64,000 nucleotides of DNA from Microbacterium arborescens (GCF_030369635.1 NZ_CP128474.1:1736001-1800000), one strand, 5' to 3'. Shown: positions 1-10,516, counted from the stretch's first letter. Numbers and translations are program-made. Notes: generated by a model from the sequence alone, not told the origin.

Positions 1-692
1 AGGGCTCCTGCTGCCAGCCGGGAACCCAGCCCGTCACATGCGATGTCTGCCATGGCGCGGGAAACGTCCAGCGCACCGTCCGGAGTCTGCTGGGCAACGT
101 CGTGACGTCGCAGCCCTGCAACGTTTGCCAGGGCTACGGCACGACCATCCCGTATCCGTGCACGACCTGCCAGGGTCAGGGACGCGTCCGGGCCCGCCGA
201 ACGGTCTCGCTCGACATCCCCGCCGGCGTCGAGACCGGACTGCGCCTCCAGCTCCCCGGCTCGGGCGAGGTCGGTCCCGCCGGTGGACCGAACGGCGACC
301 TGTACCTCGAGGTCACGGTCAACCCCCACGACGTCTTCAGCCGCGAGGGCGACGATCTACTCGCGACGCTCGAAGTGTCGATGCCGGATGCCGTGCTGGG
401 CACCAGCACGACGATCGAGTCCCTCGACGGACCCGTCGAGCTCGAGCTGCGTCCCGGAGTGCAGTCCGGTGACGTCCTCACTATCAAGGGGCGCGGCATC
501 ACGCCTCTCCGTGGCTCGAACCGCGGCGACCTGCGTGTCGGCGTCCACGTCGTGACCCCGACGCGACTCGACGCCAAGGAACGAGCGCTGATCGAAGAGC
601 TGAAGAAGCGCACGAAGTCTCCGGCGCCACAGCTCGCGCAGTTCCACCAGGGGATGTTCGCCAAGCTCCGCGACCGGTTCCGGAACAGCTGA
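1..692 (+). CDS. dnaJ: Chaperone protein DnaJ, 3' part (5' end outside window)
   Basis: The reading frame is already open at base 3 and runs to TGA at 690-692, so the J domain and glycine-rich linker lie upstream of the window. Visible are three of the four DnaJ zinc-binding repeats (CDVCHGAG, CNVCQGYG, CTTCQGQG), followed by the C-terminal substrate-binding domains (VSLDIPAGVETG, LEVTVNPHDVFSREGDDL) and the dimerisation tail. DnaJ is the cytosolic Hsp40 that delivers unfolded clients to DnaK and stimulates its ATPase. Being followed by rsmE, as here, is typical of the hrcA-dnaJ locus of actinobacteria, so this is probably the second dnaJ paralogue (dnaJ2), regulated by HrcA rather than HspR; hrcA itself is not visible. 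Confidence 0.95.
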   Translation, partial: GSCCQPGTQPVTCDVCHGAGNVQRTVRSLLGNVVTSQPCNVCQGYGTTIPYPCTTCQGQGRVRARRTVSLDIPAGVETGLRLQLPGSGEVGPAGGPNGDLYLEVTVNPHDVFSREGDDLLATLEVSMPDAVLGTSTTIESLDGPVELELRPGVQSGDVLTIKGRGITPLRGSNRGDLRVGVHVVTPTRLDAKERALIEELKKRTKSPAPQLAQFHQGMFAKLRDRFRNS

Positions 693-696
693 CCGC

Positions 697-1425
697 ATGG
701 CGCTGCACTTCCTCGTCGACCTGCCCCTCACCGCCCGACCGGGCGAATCGGTCGAGCTCACCGGCGCCGAAGCGCATCACGCGGCCGGTGTCCGTCGCGT
801 GCGGGTCGGCGAGACGGTGACGGTGGGCGATGGTGCGGGTGCGTGGCTCGAAGGCACCGTCACAGCGGCCGACCCGAAGCTCGTCCGCATCGAGGTGCGC
901 GTCCGCGACGAGTACCCCGAGCCCGCTCGACGCGTCACGTTGATCCAGGCGCTCGCGAAGGGCGATCGGGACGAGCTCGCGGTGCAGGCCTGCACCGAGC
1001 TCGGCATCGACGCGATCGTCCCGTGGCAGGCCACCCGAAGTGTTTCGCGCTGGAGCGGCCCGAAGGTGGAACGCGGGGTCCAGCGCTGGGCGACCATCGC
1101 ACGAGAGGCGGCGAAGCAGGCGCATCGCGCGTGGCTGCCCGCCGTGGAGGCGCCCCTGTCGACGGCTGAGGTCGCACAGCGGTGCGCCCGTGAACGCGTG
1201 CTCGTGCTCGAGCCGACGGCGACGCGACGGCTCAGCGATGTCGACGCGGGGGAGGGCGACGTCTCGCTCGTCGTCGGGCCGGAGGGCGGAATCGCCCCGG
1301 AAGAACTCGACGCGCTGACCGCCGCCGGTGCGATCACCGTACGTCTGGGCGACACGGTGCTGCGGACGTCGACCGCCGGCCCCGCTGCGCTCGGCGTGGT
1401 GAACGTCGCCATCGGGCGCTGGTGA
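697..1425 (+). CDS. rsmE: 16S rRNA (uracil(1498)-N(3))-methyltransferase RsmE
   Basis: This 242-aa protein has the family's usual length and two-part build. An N-terminal PUA-like RNA-binding part (HFLVD..., TGAEAHHAAGVRRVRVGE) precedes a C-terminal SPOUT methyltransferase knot with VGPEGGIAPEEL near residues 192-203 and LGDTVLRTSTA near 212-222, which form the S-adenosylmethionine pocket. RsmE methylates N3 of U1498 in helix 44 of 16S rRNA in the assembled 30S subunit. The ATG lies 4 bases after the dnaJ stop, so the two genes are presumably co-transcribed. No other start is credible, because the HFLVD motif begins at residue 4. Confidence 0.93.
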   Translation: MALHFLVDLPLTARPGESVELTGAEAHHAAGVRRVRVGETVTVGDGAGAWLEGTVTAADPKLVRIEVRVRDEYPEPARRVTLIQALAKGDRDELAVQACTELGIDAIVPWQATRSVSRWSGPKVERGVQRWATIAREAAKQAHRAWLPAVEAPLSTAEVAQRCARERVLVLEPTATRRLSDVDAGEGDVSLVVGPEGGIAPEELDALTAAGAITVRLGDTVLRTSTAGPAALGVVNVAIGRW

Positions 1426-1457
1426 CACCGGCCCGTCCCGGCGCCGAACCCCGTCGA

Positions 1458-1463
1458 TAGACT
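1458..1463 (+). promoter_or_regulatory. -10 box of a leaderless promoter (HIT gene)
   Basis: TAGACT lies 6 bases upstream of the ATG at 1470, so transcription would start at or next to the start codon. This suggests that the HIT-phoH-ybeY-era genes have their own promoter in addition to read-through from rsmE. No clear -35 box is seen. Confidence 0.5.
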
Positions 1464-1469
1464 GAAGCC

Positions 1470-1817
1470 ATGAGCGAACCGTCCGTCTTCACGCGCATCC
1501 TCCGCGGCGAGATCCCCTCGGAGATCATCGCCGAGACCGAAAACGTGTTCGCCATCCGCGACATCGCGCCGCAGGCGCCCGTCCACCTCCTGGTGATCCC
1601 CAAGACCGAGCGCTACCGCACGGTGGTCGAGCTCGCCGCGGGCGACCCCGCCCTCCTCAGCGAGCTCATCGGGCTCGCCAACGCCGTCGCCGCCGAGCAC
1701 GCCGACGGCGACTTCCGCCTGATCTTCAACACCGGCCCGGGCGCGGGACAGACCGTGTTCCACGTTCACGCCCACGTCCTCGCCGGCGACCTCTCCGAAG
1801 GGAGCCTCGGTGGCTGA
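1470..1817 (+). CDS. HIT family protein (histidine triad nucleotide-binding)
   Basis: This 115-aa protein carries the histidine triad HVHAH near residues 98-102, with the middle His being the nucleophile in the family. It also has the N-terminal FTRILRGEIPSEII signature and VHLLVIPK. Members are small cytosolic dimers that hydrolyse AMP-linked phosphoramidates such as AMP-lysine; the physiological substrate is unknown. The gene overlaps phoH by 8 bases and sits in the rsmE-phoH-ybeY-era group, an arrangement typical of actinobacteria. The start is supported by the TAGACT -10 box 6 bases upstream; no Shine-Dalgarno sequence is present, in line with a leaderless message. Confidence 0.93.
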   Translation: MSEPSVFTRILRGEIPSEIIAETENVFAIRDIAPQAPVHLLVIPKTERYRTVVELAAGDPALLSELIGLANAVAAEHADGDFRLIFNTGPGAGQTVFHVHAHVLAGDLSEGSLGG

Positions 1818-2901
1818 TGCTTCCGAACCCGCCGTCGCGACGATCCTCGCCGACGGTGTCGCCATGGTCCAGCTGCTGGGCCCCCAAGACAGACTCCTCC
1901 GCGTCGTCGAGCGCGAGCACCCCGACGTGGACGTGCTCGTGCGCGGCAACGAGATCACACTCACGGGAACGACGGATGCCGTTGCGGCGGCCAAGACGCT
2001 CGTCGACGAGCTGATCGCGATGGCGCGCGCCGGGCAGGGGCTCGACCCGAGCGACGTCACGACCTCGAGCCGCATCCTGCAACGCCGCAACGGCGACGAG
2101 GGCCTTCGTCCTTCCGAGGTGCTGGGCGAGGCGATCCTCTCGTCGCGCGGCAAGGTCATCCGACCGAAGACGCTGGGGCAGAAGGCATACGTCGACGCGA
2201 TCGATGAGAGCACGATCGTCTTCGGCATCGGTCCTGCCGGAACCGGCAAGACGTACCTCGCGATGGCGAAGGCCGTGCAGGCGCTGCAGCGCAAAGAGGT
2301 CAACCGCATCATCCTCACTCGACCCGCCGTCGAAGCGGGCGAGCGCCTCGGCTTCCTCCCCGGGACCCTCACCGACAAGATCGACCCGTACCTTCGGCCG
2401 CTCTACGACGCCCTCAACGAGATGCTCGACCCCGAGCTCGTTCCCAAGCTCATGGCCACGGGCACGATCGAGGTCGCACCGCTCGCCTACATGCGCGGGC
2501 GCACGCTGAACGACTCGTTCGTCGTGCTCGACGAAGCTCAGAACACCACGCCCGAGCAGATGAAGATGTTCCTCACGCGTCTGGGCTTCGGCACGCGCAT
2601 GGTCGTCACCGGCGACATCACGCAGGTCGACCTTCCCCAGGGAACGTCGGGGCTGCGAACGGTGACGCGCGTGCTGAAGAACATCGACGACATCCACTTC
2701 GCCACCCTCACGAGCGACGACGTCGTGCGCCACACGCTGGTCGGCCGCATCGTCGATGCCTACAGCGAGTACGACGAGCAGCGCCTCGCTGCCCGTCGCG
2801 AGCGCGACGAGGCGAGCGAGTTCGCCAACCGGGCCGAGCGGCGCACCGCGACACGGCCCGTCGGTCCGCGCGACCGGCTCCCGAAACGAGGACGTTCATG
2901 A
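1810..2901 (+). CDS. PhoH family ATPase
   Basis: This 363-aa protein has an N-terminal KH-like segment (about residues 15-75) and a PhoH-type P-loop NTPase domain. The Walker A motif GPAGTGKT is near residues 141-148 and the Walker B motif VVLDEAQN near 238-245. PhoH proteins are cytoplasmic ATPases with helicase-like folds. Association with ybeY suggests a role in RNA or ribosome maturation, but the exact reaction is unproven. It is translationally coupled on both sides: it overlaps the HIT gene by 8 bases and its stop overlaps the ybeY ATG by 4. The C-terminal tail from about residue 330 is Arg/Glu-rich and probably disordered. Confidence 0.92.
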   Translation: MADASEPAVATILADGVAMVQLLGPQDRLLRVVEREHPDVDVLVRGNEITLTGTTDAVAAAKTLVDELIAMARAGQGLDPSDVTTSSRILQRRNGDEGLRPSEVLGEAILSSRGKVIRPKTLGQKAYVDAIDESTIVFGIGPAGTGKTYLAMAKAVQALQRKEVNRIILTRPAVEAGERLGFLPGTLTDKIDPYLRPLYDALNEMLDPELVPKLMATGTIEVAPLAYMRGRTLNDSFVVLDEAQNTTPEQMKMFLTRLGFGTRMVVTGDITQVDLPQGTSGLRTVTRVLKNIDDIHFATLTSDDVVRHTLVGRIVDAYSEYDEQRLAARRERDEASEFANRAERRTATRPVGPRDRLPKRGRS

Positions 2902-3362
2902 CCATCGAGATCACCAACGAATCCGGCGTGTCCGTCGACGAGACCGTGCTCCTGCGGCTGACCGAGCACAACCTCGCCCAGCTGAACGTGAGCCCGGATG
3001 CCGACCTCGCCATCCTCCTCGTCGACGAGGGCGCCATGGAGTCGCTGCACGTGCAGTGGATGGACGAGCCCGGGCCCACCGACGTGCTCAGCTTCCCGAT
3101 GGACGAGCTCCGCCCGGGCACCGAGGACGCGCCGACGCCTCCGGGTCTCCTGGGTGACATCGTGCTGTGCCCACAGGTCGCCGAGGCCCAGGCCCAGGCG
3201 GCGCGGCACACGACGCTCGACGAACTCATCCTCCTCACGACGCACGGGCTGCTGCACCTGCTCGGATTCGATCACGCCGAGCCGGACGAGGAGCGCGAGA
3301 TGTTCGGGCTCCAGCGCGAGCTGATCTCGGCCTTCCACGCAAGCGAGCGCCGCCGCGCGTGA
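2898..3362 (+). CDS. ybeY: Endoribonuclease YbeY (rRNA maturation)
   Basis: This 154-aa protein contains the diagnostic zinc-binding motif HGLLHLLGFDH at about residues 116-126 (His-x3-His-x5-His) and the upstream segment PTDVLSFPMDE. YbeY is a single-strand endoribonuclease needed for 16S rRNA 3'-end processing and 70S quality control. It starts within phoH (ATGA overlap) and ends overlapping the GTG of the next gene, so it is the middle of a tightly coupled operon. Length and motif are canonical. Confidence 0.95.
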   Translation: MTIEITNESGVSVDETVLLRLTEHNLAQLNVSPDADLAILLVDEGAMESLHVQWMDEPGPTDVLSFPMDELRPGTEDAPTPPGLLGDIVLCPQVAEAQAQAARHTTLDELILLTTHGLLHLLGFDHAEPDEEREMFGLQRELISAFHASERRRA

Positions 3363-4687
3363 CCGTCTTCCTCCTCGTCCTCGGCGCGGTGTTCCTCGTC
3401 GCGCTCGGGGGCCTGATGGCCGCACTCGACGCCGCGCTCGGAGTGACATCGCGCGCCGACCTCGCCGATTGGGCCGAGACGAGCCGACGGCAGCAGGCCT
3501 TGCGTCGCATCGCGGACGATACGACGGCGCACGCGAACGCCGTCGTCTTCATCCGCATCCTCGCGGAGTCGACGGCTGCGGTGTTCGTCACGGCTGCATT
3601 GACGTTGGCGCTCGAGAACCTGTGGTGGGCGATCCTCGTCGCCGCCCTTCTGATGACGGCGGTGTCGTTCGTCCTGGTCGGCGCGAGCCCGCGGGCGGTC
3701 GGGCGCCAGCACGCCCGCGGCCTGCTCATCGCCTGCGCCCCGATCGTGCGCGGTGCTCGGATCGTGCTCGGCCCGCTCGCTCACCTCCTGGTCATCGTCG
3801 GCAACCGCGTGACCCCCGGAGTCTCCCGCGGCACGTCGTTCGCCTCGGAGGAACAGCTCTTGAGCATGGTCGACGAGGCGGTCTCGCAAGACCTGATCGA
3901 GGCCGATGACCGTGACCTCATCCACTCCGTCTTCGATTTCACCGATACGCTCGTGCGGTCGGTGATGGTGCCGCGGACCGATATGGTCACGGTGCCGCAG
4001 ACCGCGACGACGCACGAGGCGCTCGCGCTCTTCCTCGAGCGGGGTGTGTCACGGGTGCCGGTCACCGACGACGAGCGCGACGACATCGTCGGTGTGGTCT
4101 ACCTGAAGGACCTCGTGCAATTCTCGTACGGGGAGGCGTCGGGCTGGCGCGACGTCCCCGTGGGACGAGTGGCGCGGCCGGCCGTGTTCGTGCCCGAGTC
4201 GATGCGAGCTGAGTCGCTGCTGCAGCAGATGAAGCGGGATGCCGTCCACGTGTGCCTCGTCGTCGACGAGTACGGCGGGGTCGCCGGGCTCATCACCCTC
4301 GAAGACCTCATCGAGGAACTCGTGGGCGAGATCGCCGACGAGTACGACCGGGGCGCCGCCGAGGTCGTCGAGCTCGAGCCCGGCCGATACCGCGTGAGTG
4401 CACGGTTGGGCCTCGATGAGGTCGGCGAGCTGTTCGGCATCGAGCTGGACGACGACGACGTCGACTCGATCGGCGGTCTGCTCGGCAAGACGCTCGGACG
4501 GGTCCCGATGCCCGGCGCGACGGTGACGGTCGACGGGATCACGATCACCGGTGGGGTCTCACGCGGACGCGGGCGGGGTCTCGCGACCGTCTTCGTCGAA
4601 CGCGCCCCGGCCGACGAGACGGACGACATGGCACACCCGCGTACCGGCGAGGTCCGCGTGGCACGAAGAGGAGAAGACAGCAGATGA
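3359..4687 (+). CDS. CorC/HlyC-like CBS-domain membrane protein (CNNM family)
   Basis: The GTG at 3359 overlaps the ybeY stop (GTGA) and gives 442 aa; a longer in-frame reading from 3167 would run through ybeY and is rejected. The N-terminal DUF21/CNNM part has about four hydrophobic segments (residues 1-25, 60-75, 80-103 and about 120-145). A CBS pair follows at roughly residues 200-320 (MVPRTDMVTVP, VYLKDLV, EYGGVAGLITLEDLIEELVGEI) and then a CorC/HlyC transporter-associated domain (RVSARLGLDEVGELFG). Such proteins are usually labelled hemolysins, but family data favour divalent-cation (Mg/Co) efflux or sensing. The tail overlaps era by 4 bases. Confidence 0.9.
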   Translation: MTVFLLVLGAVFLVALGGLMAALDAALGVTSRADLADWAETSRRQQALRRIADDTTAHANAVVFIRILAESTAAVFVTAALTLALENLWWAILVAALLMTAVSFVLVGASPRAVGRQHARGLLIACAPIVRGARIVLGPLAHLLVIVGNRVTPGVSRGTSFASEEQLLSMVDEAVSQDLIEADDRDLIHSVFDFTDTLVRSVMVPRTDMVTVPQTATTHEALALFLERGVSRVPVTDDERDDIVGVVYLKDLVQFSYGEASGWRDVPVGRVARPAVFVPESMRAESLLQQMKRDAVHVCLVVDEYGGVAGLITLEDLIEELVGEIADEYDRGAAEVVELEPGRYRVSARLGLDEVGELFGIELDDDDVDSIGGLLGKTLGRVPMPGATVTVDGITITGGVSRGRGRGLATVFVERAPADETDDMAHPRTGEVRVARRGEDSR

Positions 4688-5583
4688 CCGCAGCAGAGAC
4701 CCGGTCGGGGTTCGTGACCTTCGTCGGTCGCCCCAACGTCGGCAAGTCCACTCTGACGAACGCCCTCGTGGGGGAGAAGGTCGCGATCACCAGCGACAAG
4801 CCGCAGACGACGCGGCGCGCGATCCGCGGCATCCTGAATCGGCCCGGCGGCCAGCTCGTCATCGTCGACACACCCGGCATCCACAAGCCGCGGACGCTGC
4901 TCGGCCAGCGGCTGAACGACCTCGTCGAGCAGGTCCTGGGCGACGTCGACGTCATCGGCTTCCTGGTTCCCGCCGTCGACAAGGTCGGCCCCGGCGACCG
5001 CCGCATCGCCGCATCGCTCGACGGCTACCCGCGCGCCAAGAAGGTCGCGATCGTGACGAAGACCGATCTCGCCGGCCGTGACGAGATCATGGAGCGTCTC
5101 ATGGAGGTCGACAGCCTCCGCGAGGATTGGGCTGCGGTGATCCCCCTCTCCGCAGTCACGGCCGAGCAGCTCGACGTGCTGTCCGACGAGCTGCTCGCCC
5201 TCATGCCCGAGGGGCCGGCGCTGTACCCCGACGATGTCGTCACGGACGAGTCGACCGAGGACCGGATCGCCGAGATCATCCGCGAAGCCGCCCTCGAAGG
5301 CGTGCGCGATGAGCTGCCCCACTCGATCGCCGTCACGGTGGAGGACGTCGCTCCTCGCGACGGCTCCGACCTCACGGACGTCTACGCAAACATCGTCGTC
5401 GAGCGCGACAGCCAGAAGGCCATCATCATCGGCCGCAAAGGCTCCCGGCTCGCGGATGTCGGTGCTCGTGCCCGCGCTCAGATCGAGCCGCTTCTCGGGA
5501 CCCGGGTGTTCCTCTCGCTGCGGGTGCGTGTCGCGAAGGAATGGCAGCGCGATCCCAAGCAGCTCGGGCGCCTCGGCTTCTAG
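4684..5583 (+). CDS. era: GTPase Era
   Basis: This 299-aa protein has all the Era GTPase motifs: G1 GRPNVGKS (about 15-22), the switch region TTRRAIRGI, G3 DTPGIHKP (about 62-69) and G4 TKTD. A C-terminal KH domain (about residues 215-290) has IIGRKGSRL and ends in WQRDPKQLGRLGF. Era binds the 3' end of 16S rRNA and acts as a checkpoint in 30S assembly. Its ATG overlaps the preceding stop. In many actinobacteria recO follows era; here a lipoprotein gene faces it instead, with the two stop codons overlapping (CTAG). Confidence 0.96.
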   Translation: MTAAETRSGFVTFVGRPNVGKSTLTNALVGEKVAITSDKPQTTRRAIRGILNRPGGQLVIVDTPGIHKPRTLLGQRLNDLVEQVLGDVDVIGFLVPAVDKVGPGDRRIAASLDGYPRAKKVAIVTKTDLAGRDEIMERLMEVDSLREDWAAVIPLSAVTAEQLDVLSDELLALMPEGPALYPDDVVTDESTEDRIAEIIREAALEGVRDELPHSIAVTVEDVAPRDGSDLTDVYANIVVERDSQKAIIIGRKGSRLADVGARARAQIEPLLGTRVFLSLRVRVAKEWQRDPKQLGRLGF

Positions 5584-6182
5584 CCGACCTCGCGCATCGC
5601 CGACTGGATGACGACGACATCCTCACCGAATTCGGCGTCCGCCGCTTTCTGGAGCGTTCCGTCGTCCCACACGACCGTGACCCAGAGGCGACCGTCGTAC
5701 GCGCCGGATGCGAGCACCGTGTCGCCGAGGGTGTCGTGCACCCGCTGTTCGACGTCGTGGAGCTCGGCGTCGTCCGCCCTGCCGGGGACCCCGCCGGTGG
5801 GGTCGGGAAGCGGCATCGGATCGTAGAGCGCGAGCGGCACCGCCGGCGCAGTGACGGCGAACGACGATCCGTCGTAACGCCCCTGGACGGCATAGGTACC
5901 CCAGGTCGAGCCGGACATCGTGGTCGCGTCGGTCAGAGATCCCCAGTCCCACCCCGTGAGGGGAATGCCGGAGCACTGCGGCGGGGCCGACTCCGCGACG
6001 GCGCCGAGACACAGCTGAGCGCCCGAGCCGCCGTCGAGGACGGTCCCCTGGGCCACGACGTCGCCGGCGGGCGGAGCGGGGTCGAGCGAGGTCGGCGCGG
6101 CCGCAGGTGTCGAGGCGCAGCCCGCGGTCAGGGCTATCGCACACATGATGAGGGCGAACAGGCCCGCGCGCGGAGTACTCAT
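5580..6182 (-). CDS. Putative secreted lipoprotein of unknown function
   Basis: I chose the ATG at 6182 because it gives a proper lipoprotein signal: Arg near the N-terminus, the hydrophobic stretch GLFALIMCAIALTAG, and a lipobox LTAGC with the acceptor Cys at residue 22. The longer reading from 6272 would bury this signal. The 200-aa product has an Ala/Pro/Thr linker (residues 23-45) and a globular domain with WDWGSLTD and LWVTVVWDDGTLQKAADAEFGEDVVV. I do not recognise the family. It is probably anchored to the outer face of the membrane after Lgt processing; lgt is also in this window. The stop overlaps that of era in convergent orientation. Confidence 0.75.
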   Translation of the reverse strand: MSTPRAGLFALIMCAIALTAGCASTPAAAPTSLDPAPPAGDVVAQGTVLDGGSGAQLCLGAVAESAPPQCSGIPLTGWDWGSLTDATTMSGSTWGTYAVQGRYDGSSFAVTAPAVPLALYDPMPLPDPTGGVPGRADDAELHDVEQRVHDTLGDTVLASGAYDGRLWVTVVWDDGTLQKAADAEFGEDVVVIQSAMREVG

Positions 6183-6250
6183 ATCCCGACAGTGTCGCGC
6201 ACGACGCCATCGTCTCAGCGGCGGCACGCCTGTGTGCGGCGGACGGATGA

Positions 6251-8149
<1,899 letters not shown>

Positions 8150-8156
8150 GGGACAT

Positions 8157-8209
8157 CGCTCGCGGGTGAGGGCGGCCTCGTCAATCGGGGTAGTTCTCAC
8201 CCGCGAGCG
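8157..8209. terminator. Bidirectional stem-loop between leuA and the exonuclease gene
   Basis: A perfect 14-bp inverted repeat (8157-8170 with 8196-8209) with a 25-base loop separates the convergent leuA and exonuclease genes. There is no U-run, which is common for terminators in high-GC actinobacteria. Confidence 0.7.
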
Positions 8210-8986
8210 TCAGCGGATGGGCCACGATCCGTCGACCTCGGCGTCGATCCGGCCGAGGCTGACGAAGTACTCGGTCAGGCTTTCGGCCTGCGCCCGAGCC
8301 CAACCGATCTGACGGGTGTGGAGCTCCGCGGCGGTCGACGGCAGCCCGTCGGCGAACCGCTCAGCCAGGATCTGCGCGACCCGCCCCGCCGCGATCGCGT
8401 CTGCGGAGGCCTCGTGCGCGCCGGTGAGGGTGACGGCATAGTGGTCGGCGACGACCGACAGGGTGCGCTTGCCCTTGCGGTAGCGGTCGTATCGCTTATC
8501 GATGACGAGCGGGTCGATGACGGGGGAGGGCGCGACGATCGGAGTGACGCCGTGCCGCAGCGCCTCGTACTTCAGCATGGAGAAATCGAACGGGGCGTTG
8601 TACGCCACGACGGGGATGCCGGCGTCGAAGAGCCCACGCAAGGCGGCGGCGACCTCTGCGACGACCTCTTGCGCAGGACGCCCCGCCCGGCGCGCGTGCT
8701 CGGTCGTGATGCCGTGGATCGCCGCAGCGCCCTCGGGGATGTCGATTCCCGGGTCGGCCAGCCAGCTGTCGGCGCGCACCGGGACTCCGTCGGCATCGAG
8801 CACGCCCACGTGCGCCGTGACGATGCGGTCGGTCGTCACGTCGACACCCGTGGTCTCGAGATCGAAAACCCCGAGCACCCGCGACCATTCCGGTGCGCCG
8901 AAGGGCCAGAGATCGAGTTCGGGCGTCGTCACGGCGAGGGGTCGGTCCGGCTCCACGGATTCGAGGCTACGGCTCAGGTCCGACAC
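8210..8986 (-). CDS. DnaQ-like 3'-5' exonuclease (DEDDh)
   Basis: This 258-aa protein has an exonuclease domain from about residue 38. The ExoI motif FDLETTG supplies Asp42 and Glu44, ExoII is in YNAPFDFSML, and the ExoIII DEDDh signature HEASADA is followed by a helix to about residue 210. The length and isolated domain resemble polymerase III epsilon-like proofreading or RNase-type exonucleases of actinobacteria rather than a full DnaQ fused to other domains. It may act in DNA repair or RNA trimming; the sequence does not say which. It starts at a GTG and diverges from the neighbouring hydrolase gene with only 36 bases between starts. Confidence 0.85.
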   Translation of the reverse strand: MSDLSRSLESVEPDRPLAVTTPELDLWPFGAPEWSRVLGVFDLETTGVDVTTDRIVTAHVGVLDADGVPVRADSWLADPGIDIPEGAAAIHGITTEHARRAGRPAQEVVAEVAAALRGLFDAGIPVVAYNAPFDFSMLKYEALRHGVTPIVAPSPVIDPLVIDKRYDRYRKGKRTLSVVADHYAVTLTGAHEASADAIAAGRVAQILAERFADGLPSTAAELHTRQIGWARAQAESLTEYFVSLGRIDAEVDGSWPIR

Positions 8987-9010
8987 TCAGGATCCGACGC
9001 GCCGCCTCCG

Positions 9011-9016
9011 TAGACT
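9011..9016 (+). promoter_or_regulatory. -10 box of a leaderless promoter (hydrolase gene)
   Basis: TAGACT lies 6 bases before the GTG at 9023, within the 36-base divergent gap to the exonuclease gene. It supports this GTG as the start. Confidence 0.5.
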
Positions 9017-9022
9017 CGACGG

Positions 9023-9922
9023 GTGCCGAACGTCTCGCCGTACGAACCGCTCCTCGCACGCATCCCGGTGCGGCGTCACGAGGCCGATGTGCTCGGGGGG
9101 ACGACCGTCTACTGGGTGTACGGACGCGACGACGCCGCGCAGACGCTTCTGGCCGTCCACGGGTTCCGTGGCGAACACCATGGCCTCGAGCCCGTCGTCG
9201 CGCACCTCGGCGACGTCCGCGTCGTCATGCCGGATCTGCCCGGCTTCGGCGAGACACCGCCGATCCCCGGACGCGCGCACGACCTCGACACCTACGCCGA
9301 TTGGCTCACCGCCTTCTCAGCCGCCGTCGCTCCCGGTGCCGTCGTCGTCGGTCATTCCTTCGGCTCGATCGTCGCCGCCGCCGCGGTGGCGGGCGGGCTC
9401 CCGACACCGCGGTTGATCCTCATCAACCCGATCGGGGCCCCGGCGCTCGAGGGACCGCGCGGCATCTTCACGCGCCTCGCCGTCGGGTACTACGCCGTCG
9501 GAGCGCGTCTGCCCGGCCGCCTCGGCGAGGCGCTCCTGCGCAATCGGATGATCGTCCGGGTCATGAGCCTCGCGATGGTCAAGACCCGCGACCGGGCGCT
9601 TCGGCGATTCGTCCACGATCAGCACGACACCTACTTCTCGAGCTTCGCCGACCGTGATGTGCTTCGCGATGCGTTCGTGACCTCGGTCTCGAACGACGTG
9701 CGCGCTTCGGCGCCGCGCATCTCGCAGCCGACGCTGCTCATCGCCGCTGTCCAGGATGACATCACCCCGATCGAGGCCGAGCGCCGGTTGCGCGAGCTCT
9801 TCCCCGCCGCCGAGCTCGTCGAGATCGATGGGGTGGGGCACCTCATCCATTACGAGAAGCCGCGCGAAGCGGCGGCCTCGATCAGGCGGTTCCTCGGGCT
9901 TTCCGACGACGGTATGCGTTGA
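9023..9922 (+). CDS. Alpha/beta hydrolase
   Basis: This 299-aa alpha/beta hydrolase has an oxyanion-hole HGFRG (about residues 47-51), the nucleophile elbow GHSFGS with Ser near 112, a likely acid in AAVQDDITP (about 240-250) and the catalytic His in GVGHLIHYEKP (about 270-280). There is no signal peptide, so it is cytosolic. The substrate cannot be read from sequence; epoxide hydrolase, haloalkane dehalogenase-like and esterase members share these motifs. Its last 41 bases overlap the convergent CGNR gene. Confidence 0.85.
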   Translation: MPNVSPYEPLLARIPVRRHEADVLGGTTVYWVYGRDDAAQTLLAVHGFRGEHHGLEPVVAHLGDVRVVMPDLPGFGETPPIPGRAHDLDTYADWLTAFSAAVAPGAVVVGHSFGSIVAAAAVAGGLPTPRLILINPIGAPALEGPRGIFTRLAVGYYAVGARLPGRLGEALLRNRMIVRVMSLAMVKTRDRALRRFVHDQHDTYFSSFADRDVLRDAFVTSVSNDVRASAPRISQPTLLIAAVQDDITPIEAERRLRELFPAAELVEIDGVGHLIHYEKPREAAASIRRFLGLSDDGMR

Positions 9923-10442
9923 CGTTCATCCGGTTGCCGCAATTGCCGGTGTCGCAGTAGCGCTTCGAGCCGTTCTTGGAGAAGTCGACGTAGACCGCGG
10001 CGCAGTCGTCGGCGGCACAGATCCGCACACGGTCGTAGGCGTCGGCGCGGATGACGTCGACGAAGGCCATCCCGGCCTCGACGAGCACGCGGGTCGCGAG
10101 CGGCGCGTCATCAGGGGTCGCGTGAATGTGCCAGTCGTACCCGTCGTGGATCACCAGCTGGGGCTGAGCACGCCCGTCGCGCAGCATGGCGTTGACGTGA
10201 GCGACAGCCGAGTCGCGGTCGAGTTCCCACAGCTCCCGGAGTCGCGCCCGGATAGCGCGCATGGCCTGCAGCTCGGCGTCGTCACGCACGATCGCTCCCG
10301 TGAAGGCGAACTCGGTGAGGAAGGCATCCAGATCGCCGCGATCGGCGAGCGTGTCGGCGGCGTCCGCGCCCGTGAGCGGCAGCGTGTTGACCAGCGCAGC
10401 CGTCGCGCGCAGCGACAATTCCGTGTCATGGATGAAGACCAC
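9882..10442 (-). CDS. CGNR zinc finger protein (probable regulator)
   Basis: This 186-aa protein has a stress-linked N-terminal domain (FIHDTELSLRATAALVNT, ABATE-like) and the C-terminal CGNR zinc finger: Cys pairs in RICAADDCAAV and YCDTGNCGNRMNVNAYRRRK. Such proteins are regarded as transcription regulators. The GTG start is preceded by AGGAG at good spacing. The gene diverges from an EamA exporter with a 74-base gap, so it may control itself or that exporter. Its 3' end overlaps the hydrolase gene by 41 bases on the opposite strand. Confidence 0.85.
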   Translation of the reverse strand: MVFIHDTELSLRATAALVNTLPLTGADAADTLADRGDLDAFLTEFAFTGAIVRDDAELQAMRAIRARLRELWELDRDSAVAHVNAMLRDGRAQPQLVIHDGYDWHIHATPDDAPLATRVLVEAGMAFVDVIRADAYDRVRICAADDCAAVYVDFSKNGSKRYCDTGNCGNRMNVNAYRRRKARGTA

Positions 10443-10516
10443 GTTGACTCCTGACGATCGCGAGCATTACTGTCACGAGTGTAGATAACGTTCACCCCTG
10501 ACCACCGAGGCTGTCG

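Noticed and set aside
777..2378. 533-codon minus-strand frame over rsmE/HIT/phoH
   Set aside because: It is a shadow with Ser/Arg/Thr-rich repeats, opposite three genes with clear motifs.
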